Part shown: piece after piece, positions 1 to 6,908 of the stretch
Layout of the letters: each line of letters begins with the position of its first letter
How positions within the stretch are numbered: position 1 is the first letter of the stretch
Source: Alphaproteobacteria bacterium
Lineage (GTDB): Bacteria > Pseudomonadota > Alphaproteobacteria > Micavibrionales > UBA1664
DNA: 10,408 bases
Reading direction: 5' to 3'
Assembly (NCBI GenBank): GCA_030427215.1
Contig: JAUHXB010000026.1
Location: 1 to 10,408, forward strand
Made by a program: the position numbers and the translations under genes
Notes under the pieces: generated by a model
The model's input: only the letters and a program-made list of their open reading frames with translations
Databases searched by the model: none
Told to the model about the DNA's origin: nothing

Positions 1-1
1 A

Positions 2-880
2 AAGAGTGATAGCGGGTTTCGACTGTCTGACTATCGTTTTGCGGGAAAAGAAAATAAAAAATTTCAAAATCGAATTGAAACATATTTACGCGATATTATT
101 GATGTTTGTCCGATCCTCAATACACTCAACCTTTCACTTGAAACAGAAAACAGCTTCCCTCATTCGGCTGGGATAGCGTCCTCCGCATCGGCCTTTGCCG
201 CCATCGGATATGCATTGGCCCATATTGAAAATCAATTGGGGTACGATGCAGGAGTTAACCTTGAAAAACGCGCGTCATTTTTGGCCAGATTAGGATCAGG
301 AAGCGCCGCGCGAAGCATCGCGGGCCCATACACATTATGGGGAGATTATAATAAAGAGGGACACGATGATTACGCAGTTCCTATCGAAAACATCCATCAT
401 TCATTCAATAGTGTAAAAAATTCGATCTTGCTGATAGATCAAAATGAAAAACCAATTTCCAGCAGCCTCGGGCATTCATTAATGCAGAACCACCCATTTG
501 GACAGGCGCGCATTGATCAAGCCAATCAGAATACAACAGATATCATAGAGGCCATGCGTGGAGGTGATTGGCAAAAATTTGGTGATATTGTGGAAGCCGA
601 GGCTCTCACACTTCATGCACTAATGATGACCTCATCACCATCATATATGTTGTTGGCGCCAAATTCGATTGAGGCCATAAACCGTATTCGTGACTTTCGT
701 GCCGACACCAACTTGTCGATTTATTTCACAATTGATGCCGGACCAAATATTCATGTGATTTACCCTGATGACCATAAGGATAAGATCAGAGATTTTATCA
801 ATCATAATCTTACACAATTGTGCCAAAATAATGAGGTCATTCATGATGAATGCGGAAAGGGCGCCCGTGTCCTATCCTAA
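2..880 (+). CDS. mvaD: Diphosphomevalonate decarboxylase (5'-truncated by window edge)
   Basis: This GHMP-fold enzyme performs the ATP-dependent decarboxylation of diphosphomevalonate to isopentenyl diphosphate, the last step of the mevalonate pathway, in the cytosol. The frame is open from base 2, giving 292 visible residues, so the start and the N-terminal substrate loop lie outside the window. Bacterial members are about 320-360 residues long, so perhaps 40-60 are missing. Visible residues 50-63 form the ATP-binding signature NSFPHSAGIASSAS. GSGSAARS (98-105) is the second family signature. FTIDAGPN carries the catalytic Asp at about 245 (codon 734-736). A TTG at 215 could be taken as a start but lies after the first signature, so it is not the start. 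From memory, the stretch with EALTLHALMMTS resembles Bacteroidota enzymes more than Gram-positive ones. A phosphomevalonate decarboxylase is the main alternative and cannot be excluded by eye. The gene overlaps the next one by 38 bp. Confidence 0.93.
   Translation, partial: KSDSGFRLSDYRFAGKENKKFQNRIETYLRDIIDVCPILNTLNLSLETENSFPHSAGIASSASAFAAIGYALAHIENQLGYDAGVNLEKRASFLARLGSGSAARSIAGPYTLWGDYNKEGHDDYAVPIENIHHSFNSVKNSILLIDQNEKPISSSLGHSLMQNHPFGQARIDQANQNTTDIIEAMRGGDWQKFGDIVEAEALTLHALMMTSSPSYMLLAPNSIEAINRIRDFRADTNLSIYFTIDAGPNIHVIYPDDHKDKIRDFINHNLTQLCQNNEVIHDECGKGARVLS
833..836 (+). promoter_or_regulatory. Shine-Dalgarno that selects the mevalonate kinase start
   Basis: GAGG lies inside the end of the decarboxylase gene, 6 nt before ATG 843. 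It is the reason for choosing 843 over the upstream in-frame ATGs at 768 and 831, which have no comparable site and lie in a stretch without GHMP similarity. A GTG at 867 with AAAGGG five bases upstream is a credible rival start. Confidence 0.5.
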
Positions 881-1757
881 ATTTCCTGCAAAAATTCTGC
901 TTTTTGGTGAATATACAATCCTAAAAGGATCAAAAGGGCTTGCCTTTCCGATTGATCAATTCAGCGCATCTTTTTGCAAGGCTGATCATGTTGAGGATAT
1001 CCAATCTTCACTCCGCTTGGATGATTTTTGCACTTATCTGATGGGGTCGCACATCTTATCTGGCGCCATGGATTTGAAACAATTTAAACAAGACATCAAA
1101 AATGGTTTATTCCTTCAATCAAATATTCCTGAAGGATATGGAATTGGAAGTTCTGGAGCTTTATGCGCGGCGGTTTATGCGCAATATGCTTATGATTTCA
1201 TCGAAAAAACAGCCTATACTTCTGACGAGTTAAACATCCTCAAAGACATTATGGCCCTGATGGAAAATTTTTATCATGGCACGTCATCTGGATTAGATTG
1301 CCTGATCAGTTTGGTTAAACAACCCCTTCTTATTCAAGATCGCTATCACTATGACATCATCACAAATTTTGATTTGAATTCTGTTGGACAGTTTTATTTA
1401 TATGATAGTGGCCTTAGCCGAAAGACAGCCCCCTTTGTTCATCGATTTTTAGAAAAGTTTGATAATGACCCTTCATATCAAAACGCGATTGGTGATCATA
1501 AAAACCTTGTGAACACTCTTATCGATAATGTTTTAGGCTCTGAACAACAGACATTTAAAAATAATTTTTCTAAATTATCAGCATTTCAACTGGATCATTA
1601 CAGTGATATGATTCCAGATCATATCAAAAAATTATGGGCCAACGGTTTGGACACTCAAGATTATTATTTCAAATTATGTGGTGCAGGTGGCGGTGGATTC
1701 TTTTTGGTTTATACTGACACCAAAATCAATGATAATTTATATATACCAGTGAATTAA
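843..1757 (+). CDS. Mevalonate kinase-type GHMP kinase
   Basis: The product is a 304-residue cytosolic GHMP kinase that most likely phosphorylates mevalonate with ATP to 5-phosphomevalonate. Motif 1 is PAKILLFGEYTIL near residues 15-27, with the conserved Lys at 17. The phosphate-binding motif 2 is IPEGYGIGSSGAL at 95-107. HGTSSGLD supplies the likely catalytic Asp at 152. The C-terminal motif 3 is CGAGGGG at 279-285. The GEY and NIPEGYGIGSSG wording matches, from memory, the divergent mevalonate kinases of Bacteroidota rather than the animal or Gram-positive type. A phosphomevalonate kinase role is the main alternative. Its start lies within mvaD (38-bp overlap), so the two are probably translated from one mRNA. 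Its stop overlaps the stop of the opposing HMG-CoA synthase. An ATG at 846 or GTG at 867 could also be used as start. Confidence 0.85.
   Translation: MMNAERAPVSYPKFPAKILLFGEYTILKGSKGLAFPIDQFSASFCKADHVEDIQSSLRLDDFCTYLMGSHILSGAMDLKQFKQDIKNGLFLQSNIPEGYGIGSSGALCAAVYAQYAYDFIEKTAYTSDELNILKDIMALMENFYHGTSSGLDCLISLVKQPLLIQDRYHYDIITNFDLNSVGQFYLYDSGLSRKTAPFVHRFLEKFDNDPSYQNAIGDHKNLVNTLIDNVLGSEQQTFKNNFSKLSAFQLDHYSDMIPDHIKKLWANGLDTQDYYFKLCGAGGGGFFLVYTDTKINDNLYIPVN
1754..1757. other. TTAA shared by two convergent stop codons
   Basis: The palindrome TTAA provides TAA (1755-1757) to the + strand kinase gene and TAA (read from 1756-1754) to the - strand HMG-CoA synthase gene. The two coding regions therefore overlap tail to tail by four bases, and any terminator of either transcript must lie within the other gene. 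Confidence 0.95.
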
Positions 1758-2911
1758 GCGACCGATTCATATTGTCTTTTGTGATCTTTTAACCCACTCA
1801 AACGATATTTCCCATTTCTATTTTTTTCTATCACATATTCGGATCCATCTTGAATTTCCGGCGTATTCCAACACGCCAAATACTCATCATAGCCCAGAGA
1901 TTTACGATTTTTTATAAGCCCTTGATGCCGCTTGATATAAAGATGATTTTTATACCCTTTTTGAACAACACCTGCAAAAAATTCAGCAACTGCACCAGAC
2001 CCGTAACTGAACATTCCTATGGCTTTATCCGATAAATCACCTTCATAATTTTCTAAGGTGGAAATTAAACTCAAATAAAGGGACGCATTATAACAATTCC
2101 CGATTTGGCGATTATACATCATGCCCGGCAAAATTTGATCCATATTTAACGGCGTTTGATTAAGGGAACAAAGATGTTTATGTGCCTTTTCTGCCATACG
2201 TGTAAAGGGTAAATGATAGCAAAATTGTGTGAAATCAAAAAAATCACGACCACCGTTATTTTGATAATCTTTCCACGCGTGTGCCAAGGAATGGAGGTAT
2301 CTTAATGCCGAATATTTACCATCCACAAAAGGTGTTTTGCGATAATTGGGCCGCCAAAAATCCATGATGTCCTCGCTGTAACATCCTGATGCACTATTAA
2401 TCTCCATAATTTTGGGATTGGTGGATATAAGCATCGCAACCGCCCCTGCCCCTTGGGTCGCTTCGCCTGGTGTATCAATATCATATCGTGAAATATCCGA
2501 CGCAATAATCAAAACCTTTTTATTCGGTTTGCGCGCAACATACCCACACGCCATTTGCAGGGCCGCCGTTGCCCCATAGCAAGCTTGCTTTAATTCAACA
2601 TTACGACATTGGCTTGGTAACCCTAATAATCGATGGACGTATATTCCGGCAGATTTCGATTGGTCAATCGCGGTTTCAGTCGCAAATAAAATCGTGTCGA
2701 TTGATTCATAATCACAAGATTCAATAATTGGATGTGCGGCCTCCGCAGCCATTGTCACAATATCTTCATCATGAGCGGGAATGGCAATTTTTTCTTGTCC
2801 AATACCTTTTGAAAATTTGGCACGGTCAATGTTTTTACGATCCGCCAACACAGCAAGGTCTAAATATTGCTCTGGGATATAAAAGCTGATTTTTTCAATG
2901 CCGATCATCAT
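1754..2911 (-). CDS. mvaS: Hydroxymethylglutaryl-CoA synthase
   Basis: The enzyme condenses acetyl-CoA with acetoacetyl-CoA to HMG-CoA, the first committed step of the mevalonate pathway, using a thiolase fold and a covalent acetyl-cysteine. From ATG 2911 it has 385 residues, the usual bacterial length. The catalytic triad falls at Glu79 (ATETAIDQSKS), Cys111 (LKQACYGATAAL) and His233 (FCYHLPFTRMAEKAHKHL). These are the same positions as in the characterised Staphylococcus and Enterococcus enzymes, which supports this start. FSYGSGAVAEFFAG near 301-314 is the conserved C-terminal glycine loop. A 35-residue upstream extension is open but overlaps the reductase and lacks family similarity. The start overlaps the reductase stop as ATGA. 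The upstream AAGAAAACAA is a weak ribosome site, so translation probably depends on the reductase. The sequence looks like a standard bacterial mvaS, not the distinct Bacteroidota form. Confidence 0.95.
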   Translation of the reverse strand: MMIGIEKISFYIPEQYLDLAVLADRKNIDRAKFSKGIGQEKIAIPAHDEDIVTMAAEAAHPIIESCDYESIDTILFATETAIDQSKSAGIYVHRLLGLPSQCRNVELKQACYGATAALQMACGYVARKPNKKVLIIASDISRYDIDTPGEATQGAGAVAMLISTNPKIMEINSASGCYSEDIMDFWRPNYRKTPFVDGKYSALRYLHSLAHAWKDYQNNGGRDFFDFTQFCYHLPFTRMAEKAHKHLCSLNQTPLNMDQILPGMMYNRQIGNCYNASLYLSLISTLENYEGDLSDKAIGMFSYGSGAVAEFFAGVVQKGYKNHLYIKRHQGLIKNRKSLGYDEYLACWNTPEIQDGSEYVIEKNRNGKYRLSGLKDHKRQYESVA

Positions 2912-3963
2912 TTGTTTTCTTGCCGTTCCATTAAAAGATGGCTTCGCATCAGTTCTTTTGGATTTGTTTGTGCAGCCATGAGAGATAACTCTCCACACAA
3001 AACCACCGCGGCACATATTATCGCAAGACGTCGGGCATTATCACCTGATTGTACGTCATGATTGAGGCAACCCAATTTATTCAGGATATCTTCGATGTTT
3101 GGGATAGATTTTCCATTCCCCACGGATCCCATAATCAAATTTGGTAATGTAACGGAAAAGTACAACGCATCGCCTCTAACCTCACAATGAACAAACCCTT
3201 GCGATCCTTCAATAATATTGGCCGCATCCTGTCCTGTCGCCAAATAAAAGGCCAATAACATATTGGCAAAATGCGCATTCGCAGACCTCAAACTTCCCGC
3301 GATAATGCCGCCCATCAGGTTTTTTTCAATATTGAGTTGAACTATTTTTTCAGGCGTTGTGCGCAAGTTTTTCTCACAAATATCACGAGGAATATTTATT
3401 TCCGCAATCACGTATTTTCCACGACCCAAAATACCATTTACCGCGCTCACTTTTTTATCAGTGCAAAAATTACCAGAAATTGAGCTATATTCTAATTGGT
3501 TATAATTTGCCAATATCCAAGATAAAAGTGCATCCGCCGCCTTTGTCACCATGTTGTGACCAGAGGCATCCCCTGTTGTAAATTCAAACCTGATATAAAG
3601 TAAATTGCCAACAATTTGATGATTCAAATCTACCAATTTCGCGTACTGACTTGTGCTTTGAACAATATCGTTTAATTCATTTTCTCTGGCCACAATTGAT
3701 TGCCATGCCTCATGGGCCTCGGCTGCCGTTTTGGAACGCAATGCGACTGACCGTGTCATTCTGTCGTCAATGACTGTGCAATTGATACCACTACATAATC
3801 GTGATATTTTTGCCCCTCTAGCTGTTGAAGGCCATAAGGGTGATTCATACGTGGCCAAAGGCACACTAACTTCCTGATCCAGGCGGCCATCTGCTCCCTT
3901 AATGTGAATGGGGCCGATCCACCGTGTAGGAATTGGTGTTATGAAATTGTCTTCCTTAATCAT
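2908..3963 (-). CDS. mvaA: Hydroxymethylglutaryl-CoA reductase (class I-like, soluble)
   Basis: The enzyme reduces HMG-CoA to mevalonate and CoA with two reduced nicotinamide cofactors. The 351-residue protein has no membrane segment and corresponds to the catalytic domain alone. The four catalytic residues can be placed: Glu40 in PLATYESPLWPS, Lys170 in CTDKKVSAVN, Asp246 in ATGQDAAN and His342 in MRSHLLMER. TTGDASGHNMVTKA (129-142) is the cofactor loop, equivalent to DAMGMN in well-known members with two substitutions. GRGKYVIAE and AGSLRSANAHFANM also follow class I wording. The class I-like motifs suggest a biosynthetic enzyme preferring NADPH, but cofactor preference cannot be read safely. 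The ATG at 3963 has no clear ribosome site. It is the first gene of a two-gene unit with HMG-CoA synthase, 65 bp downstream of a response regulator on the same strand. Confidence 0.95.
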   Translation of the reverse strand: MIKEDNFITPIPTRWIGPIHIKGADGRLDQEVSVPLATYESPLWPSTARGAKISRLCSGINCTVIDDRMTRSVALRSKTAAEAHEAWQSIVARENELNDIVQSTSQYAKLVDLNHQIVGNLLYIRFEFTTGDASGHNMVTKAADALLSWILANYNQLEYSSISGNFCTDKKVSAVNGILGRGKYVIAEINIPRDICEKNLRTTPEKIVQLNIEKNLMGGIIAGSLRSANAHFANMLLAFYLATGQDAANIIEGSQGFVHCEVRGDALYFSVTLPNLIMGSVGNGKSIPNIEDILNKLGCLNHDVQSGDNARRLAIICAAVVLCGELSLMAAQTNPKELMRSHLLMERQENK

Positions 3964-3973
3964 CAGATATAAG

Positions 3974-4002
3974 GTGTTAGCACCGTTTAGACGGTTTTAC
4001 AA
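3974..4002 (-). promoter_or_regulatory. Possible promoter of the HMG-CoA reductase-synthase unit
   Basis: Read on the - strand, TTGTAA (4002-3997) and TAACAC (3979-3974) are separated by 17 bases and resemble -35 and -10 boxes, with about four matches each to the sigma-70 consensus. Transcription would begin near 3967, leaving almost no leader before ATG 3963. That would fit the absence of a Shine-Dalgarno sequence there. The match is weak and the genes may instead be read through from the response regulators. Confidence 0.3.
3983..3994. promoter_or_regulatory. Operator-like palindrome between the possible -35 and -10 boxes
   Basis: CCGTTTAGACGG is an inverted repeat with 10 of 12 symmetric positions. 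It sits inside the 17-bp spacer of the possible reductase promoter, where a bound repressor or activator would affect polymerase. No T-run follows it on the - strand, so it does not look like a terminator of the upstream response regulator gene. No regulator is known to me for this sequence. Confidence 0.3.
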
Positions 4003-4028
4003 TGAAAATACAAGACTATTTTTATGCG

Positions 4029-4433
4029 TTAACCCGAGACAGAACTGCTGAACTTTGCATTACCAAGTACTTTTGTCACTGCATTCACAATATCAGCCTT
4101 GGCAAATGGTTTTTGTAAAATCATATTGGCTTTTTCATTGACCAGCTGAAGGGCCATATCGGAATTGATTGTTTTGCTTCCACCGCTAATAGCCAAAATT
4201 GGAATTTTTCCGAGGGGTGGAGCCTGATCACGAATATAATCTAAAAATTCAAATCCATCCATGTCTGGCATCATGATATCGGTGATGATCAAATCGTATT
4301 CTTTTGTTTTTAGAGTTTCACAAGCAATCGCGCCATTTTCAACGCTGTCGCAATCAAAACCGGATTCTTCCAATACTTTAGTAAGTGATTTGCGGATATA
4401 ATCTACATCATCTACGATCAATATTTTCGTCAT
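4029..4433 (-). CDS. Single-domain response regulator (CheY-like receiver)
   Basis: The 134-residue protein is one receiver domain with nothing after it, so it should act by protein-protein contact rather than by binding DNA. The acidic pocket is Asp8-Asp9 in ILIVDDVD, and the phospho-acceptor is Asp52 in IITDIMMPDMDG. The switch Ser is in AISGG (about 83), and the conserved Lys is 108 in LQKPF. A short Ser-rich tail (FSSSVSG) ends the protein. AAAGGTG lies seven bases before the ATG, a good ribosome site. It follows a paralogue by 24 bp and is presumably co-transcribed with it. No histidine kinase is in the window, so its partner is unknown. Possible roles are chemotaxis or phosphorelay shuttling. 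The gene could also supply read-through transcription into the HMG-CoA reductase unit. Confidence 0.93.
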   Translation of the reverse strand: MTKILIVDDVDYIRKSLTKVLEESGFDCDSVENGAIACETLKTKEYDLIITDIMMPDMDGFEFLDYIRDQAPPLGKIPILAISGGSKTINSDMALQLVNEKANMILQKPFAKADIVNAVTKVLGNAKFSSSVSG

Positions 4434-4440
4434 AATAATT

Positions 4441-4447
4441 CACCTTT
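4441..4447 (-). promoter_or_regulatory. Ribosome binding site of the downstream response regulator
   Basis: AAAGGTG on the - strand, seven bases before ATG 4433, lies in the 24-bp gap between the two receiver genes and fixes the start of the second one. Confidence 0.6.
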
Positions 4448-4457
4448 ATACATCTTG

Positions 4458-4868
4458 CTATTTTGAGAGATTTGCGTCTCTTTTTTTATTATTTGATAAT
4501 TTAGATACATTATCGAGTAACTCTTTTTTGCTAAATGGCTTTTTTAAAATAAGATCGACTTTTTCCTCTAAGGAGGTCAAAACTGTATCGGCATCCATCG
4601 CTCTTCCGCCGCCACTAATCGCAATAATGGGCATAGATTCGCCTAAATCGTTCGAATTTCTTATGAAATCTACAAGTTCAAAACCATTTGTATCTGGCAT
4701 TAAAACATCTGTAATCACCAGTGACACTTCCTTTTCATTCAAAATTGTCATTGCTTCCTTGGCATTACCTGTACCAATAACGCTATAACCATGCGCTTCT
4801 ATGAATTTGACCATAGAGGCGCGGATGAATTCATTATCATCAACAATTAAGATCGGTTTCAAATTCAT
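4458..4868 (-). CDS. Single-domain response regulator (CheY-like receiver), paralogue
   Basis: This 136-residue stand-alone receiver is clearly a paralogue of its downstream neighbour, sharing the ILIVDD, ITD..MPD..GFE, AISGG and KPF.K blocks. The acidic pocket is Asp10-Asp11, the phospho-acceptor Asp54 in VITDVLMPDTNG, the switch Ser about 85, and the conserved Lys110 in LKKPFSKKE. The C-terminal tail is Lys- and Asn-rich. Its ribosome site is weak (GTGGGA, nine bases before the ATG). Upstream lies a 100-bp, very AT-rich gap (4869-4968) before acs. The gap contains two TATAAG hexamers that could serve as -10 boxes, but I find no convincing -35 partner and no terminator for acs. The pair probably arose by tandem duplication. 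The cognate kinase is not in the window. Confidence 0.93.
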   Translation of the reverse strand: MNLKPILIVDDNEFIRASMVKFIEAHGYSVIGTGNAKEAMTILNEKEVSLVITDVLMPDTNGFELVDFIRNSNDLGESMPIIAISGGGRAMDADTVLTSLEEKVDLILKKPFSKKELLDNVSKLSNNKKRDANLSK

Positions 4869-4968
4869 TCAGAAATATCCCACTTATAAAAACTTATAAT
4901 ATTACAAGTCTACCCTCAACTTTAGAGGAAAAGAAATAAAAATTGACTAAAAATAGATAAAATTCAAA

Positions 4969-6897
4969 TTAAAGCTTTGTTTTTATAATAGATTCAACGC
5001 ATTCGGGGTTCGCCAACGTTGAAATATCACCCAGATTATCATGATCACTTTCCGCAATTTTTCTTAAAATTCGGCGCATAATTTTGCCAGATCGTGTTTT
5101 GGGCAGGCCATCAACGACATGAAGTGTGTCCAATGTTGCGATCGGCCCAATTATAGTTCGAACAAGTTTAATCACATCTTTTTCAAATGTTTCATCAACG
5201 GCGTGACCATCTTTTAAAATGACATAGGCGTATATGCCTTGCCCTTTAATATCATGGGGAAACCCAACAACTGCGCTTTCGGCAACTGCATCATGTTCAT
5301 TAATGGCGCTTTCAATTTCGGCGGTTCCCAAACGATGCCCAGACACGTTTAAGACATCATCCACGCGCCCTGTAATGCGGTAATAGCCATCCGCATCACG
5401 TTTTGCGCCATCACCAGTAAAATACTTACCCTTAAATGTTGAAAAATACGTTTCGATAAATCTTGGGTGATCTTTATAGATGGTTCGCATTTGTCCGGGC
5501 CAACTATCGATCATGCATAACGCGCCTTCGCATTCACCATCTAAGATTTGACCATCCTGATTAACAACTGCGGGTTGCGCACCAAAGAAGGGTTTGGACG
5601 CCAATCCGGGTTTTAAATCATGTGCCCCTGGTAGAGGTGTTATGAGATGCCCGCCCGTTTCCGTTTGCCACCATGTATCAACGATAGGGCATCGTTTATT
5701 GCCAACAATATCATAATACCATTCCCACGCTTCCTCGTTGATGGGCTCACCGACTGTTCCCAAAAGGCGGAGCGAGGATCGATCGTTTTGCGTGACATAA
5801 TCATCACCTTCTTTTAACAAAGATCGAATAGCGGTTGGTGCGGTGTAAAATAAAGACACTTGATGCGTATCAACAATATCCCAAAACCGTGACCAATTTG
5901 GATAATTGGGAACACCTTCAAATATCAGTGTCGTTGCACCATTGCATAAAGGTCCATAGACGATGTAGCTATGCCCTGTAATCCATCCAACATCGGCAGT
6001 ACACCAATACACATCCCCTTCCTTCCAATCAAAGGTCATTTCATGCGTGTATGACGCGTACACCAAATATCCACCCGTTGTATGAAGAACACCCTTAGGT
6101 TTTCCAGTAGACCCAGATGTGTAAAGAATAAAAAGGGGGTCTTCGGAATTCATAGGTTCACAAGGGCAAGCTGACGATTGATCCTCAACAATATCATGCC
6201 ACCATATATCGCGCCCATCTGTCATATGGACGTCTGTACGTGTCCGTTGAAATGTCAAAACCGTGTGGACATTAGGGCATGTTTCTAAGGCTTCGTCTGT
6301 ATTAGCCTTAAGCGGTATTTTTTTTCCACCACGCACGGCCTCATTCGCCGTGATTACAATATCGGATTCACAATCTAAAATACGATCTGCCAACGATTTG
6401 GGTGAAAATCCGCCAAAAACGACGCTATGGATTGCGCCAATACGCGCACACGCCAACATGGCGTAAGCGGCCTCGACGATCATCGGCATATAAATTGTAA
6501 CCCGATCCCCTTTTTGAACACCACGGGATTTGAGGGCATTTGATAATTTGCATACCTGTTCATGTGCTTCACGAAAGGATATGTATTTGTGCGTATTGGG
6601 TTCATCTCCCTCAAAAATAAAGGCCACTTGATCACCTTTATTATCCAAATGACGATCAAGACAATTATAACAGGCGTTTAAAACCCCATCCTCATACCAT
6701 TTGATCAAAACATCATTGTCAAAAGAAGTGTTTTTGACCTTATTATATGGCTCAATCCAACCCAACCTGTGCCCTATATCGCCCCAAAACCCTTCTGGAT
6801 CATTGATGGATCGGTCATACAGGCGATCATAATCGTCAGATGTAATATTCGCCTGCTCGGCGAAACTTTGCGGGACGGGATAGATTTTATTTGTCAT
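4969..6897 (-). CDS. acs: Acetyl-CoA synthetase (AMP-forming)
   Basis: The enzyme activates acetate with ATP and CoA through acetyl-AMP to give acetyl-CoA. At 642 residues it is of normal full length. The N-terminal ACS region ([20 protein letters not shown]) is followed by the AMP-binding A3 loop [11 protein letters not shown] at 259-269 and by [10 protein letters not shown] at 408-416. The Trp pair there includes the residue known to restrict the pocket to acetate. [18 protein letters not shown] and [12 protein letters not shown] mark the hinge into the C-terminal domain. [11 protein letters not shown] holds the catalytic Lys605, which in this family is switched off by reversible acetylation. 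No acetyltransferase or deacetylase gene is nearby. The gene lies 62 bp downstream of trxA. The upstream region has no clear ribosome site for ATG 6897, but a mini-ORF abuts it. It would supply acetyl-CoA to the neighbouring mevalonate genes as well as to central metabolism. Confidence 0.97.
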   Translation of the reverse strand: MTNKIYPVPQSFAEQANITSDDYDRLYDRSINDPEGFWGDIGHRLGWIEPYNKVKNTSFDNDVLIKWYEDGVLNACYNCLDRHLDNKGDQVAFIFEGDEPNTHKYISFREAHEQVCKLSNALKSRGVQKGDRVTIYMPMIVEAAYAMLACARIGAIHSVVFGGFSPKSLADRILDCESDIVITANEAVRGGKKIPLKANTDEALETCPNVHTVLTFQRTRTDVHMTDGRDIWWHDIVEDQSSACPCEPMNSEDPLFILYTSGSTGKPKGVLHTTGGYLVYASYTHEMTFDWKEGDVYWCTADVGWITGHSYIVYGPLCNGATTLIFEGVPNYPNWSRFWDIVDTHQVSLFYTAPTAIRSLLKEGDDYVTQNDRSSLRLLGTVGEPINEEAWEWYYDIVGNKRCPIVDTWWQTETGGHLITPLPGAHDLKPGLASKPFFGAQPAVVNQDGQILDGECEGALCMIDSWPGQMRTIYKDHPRFIETYFSTFKGKYFTGDGAKRDADGYYRITGRVDDVLNVSGHRLGTAEIESAINEHDAVAESAVVGFPHDIKGQGIYAYVILKDGHAVDETFEKDVIKLVRTIIGPIATLDTLHVVDGLPKTRSGKIMRRILRKIAESDHDNLGDISTLANPECVESIIKTKL

Positions 6898-6908
6898 GCT
6901 ATTAACAT
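6894..6908 (-). other. Four-codon mini-ORF overlapping the acs start
   Basis: On the - strand ATG TTA ATA GCA TGA (encoding MLIA) ends in a TGA that overlaps the acs ATG as ATGA. AAGG lies five bases before its ATG, whereas acs itself has no good ribosome site. Ribosomes finishing this minigene could restart on acs. With so short a sequence, chance is a strong alternative. Confidence 0.25.

Noticed and set aside
768..842. N-terminal extension of the mevalonate kinase from ATG 768
   Set aside because: The 25 extra residues lie within the decarboxylase gene, have no GHMP similarity and no ribosome site. The family normally begins shortly before the KILLFGEY motif.
215..880. Complete short gene starting at TTG 215
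   Set aside because: The essential ATP-binding signature is encoded before 215 in the same open frame, so the gene starts left of the window.
1850..2035. Small + strand ORF opposite HMG-CoA synthase, and similar small ORFs opposite acs, trxA and addA
   Set aside because: They lie antisense to or out of frame with strongly conserved genes, have no ribosome site and no recognisable protein features.
2912..3016. Longer HMG-CoA synthase starting at 3016
   Set aside because: The 35 extra residues overlap the reductase coding region and are unlike the family. From 2911 the catalytic residues fall at positions 79, 111 and 233, as in characterised enzymes.
4914..4928. Possible acs terminator hairpin (CCTC and GAGG arms)
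   Set aside because: The stem is only four pairs with a seven-base loop, and on the - strand the T-rich tract precedes rather than follows it.
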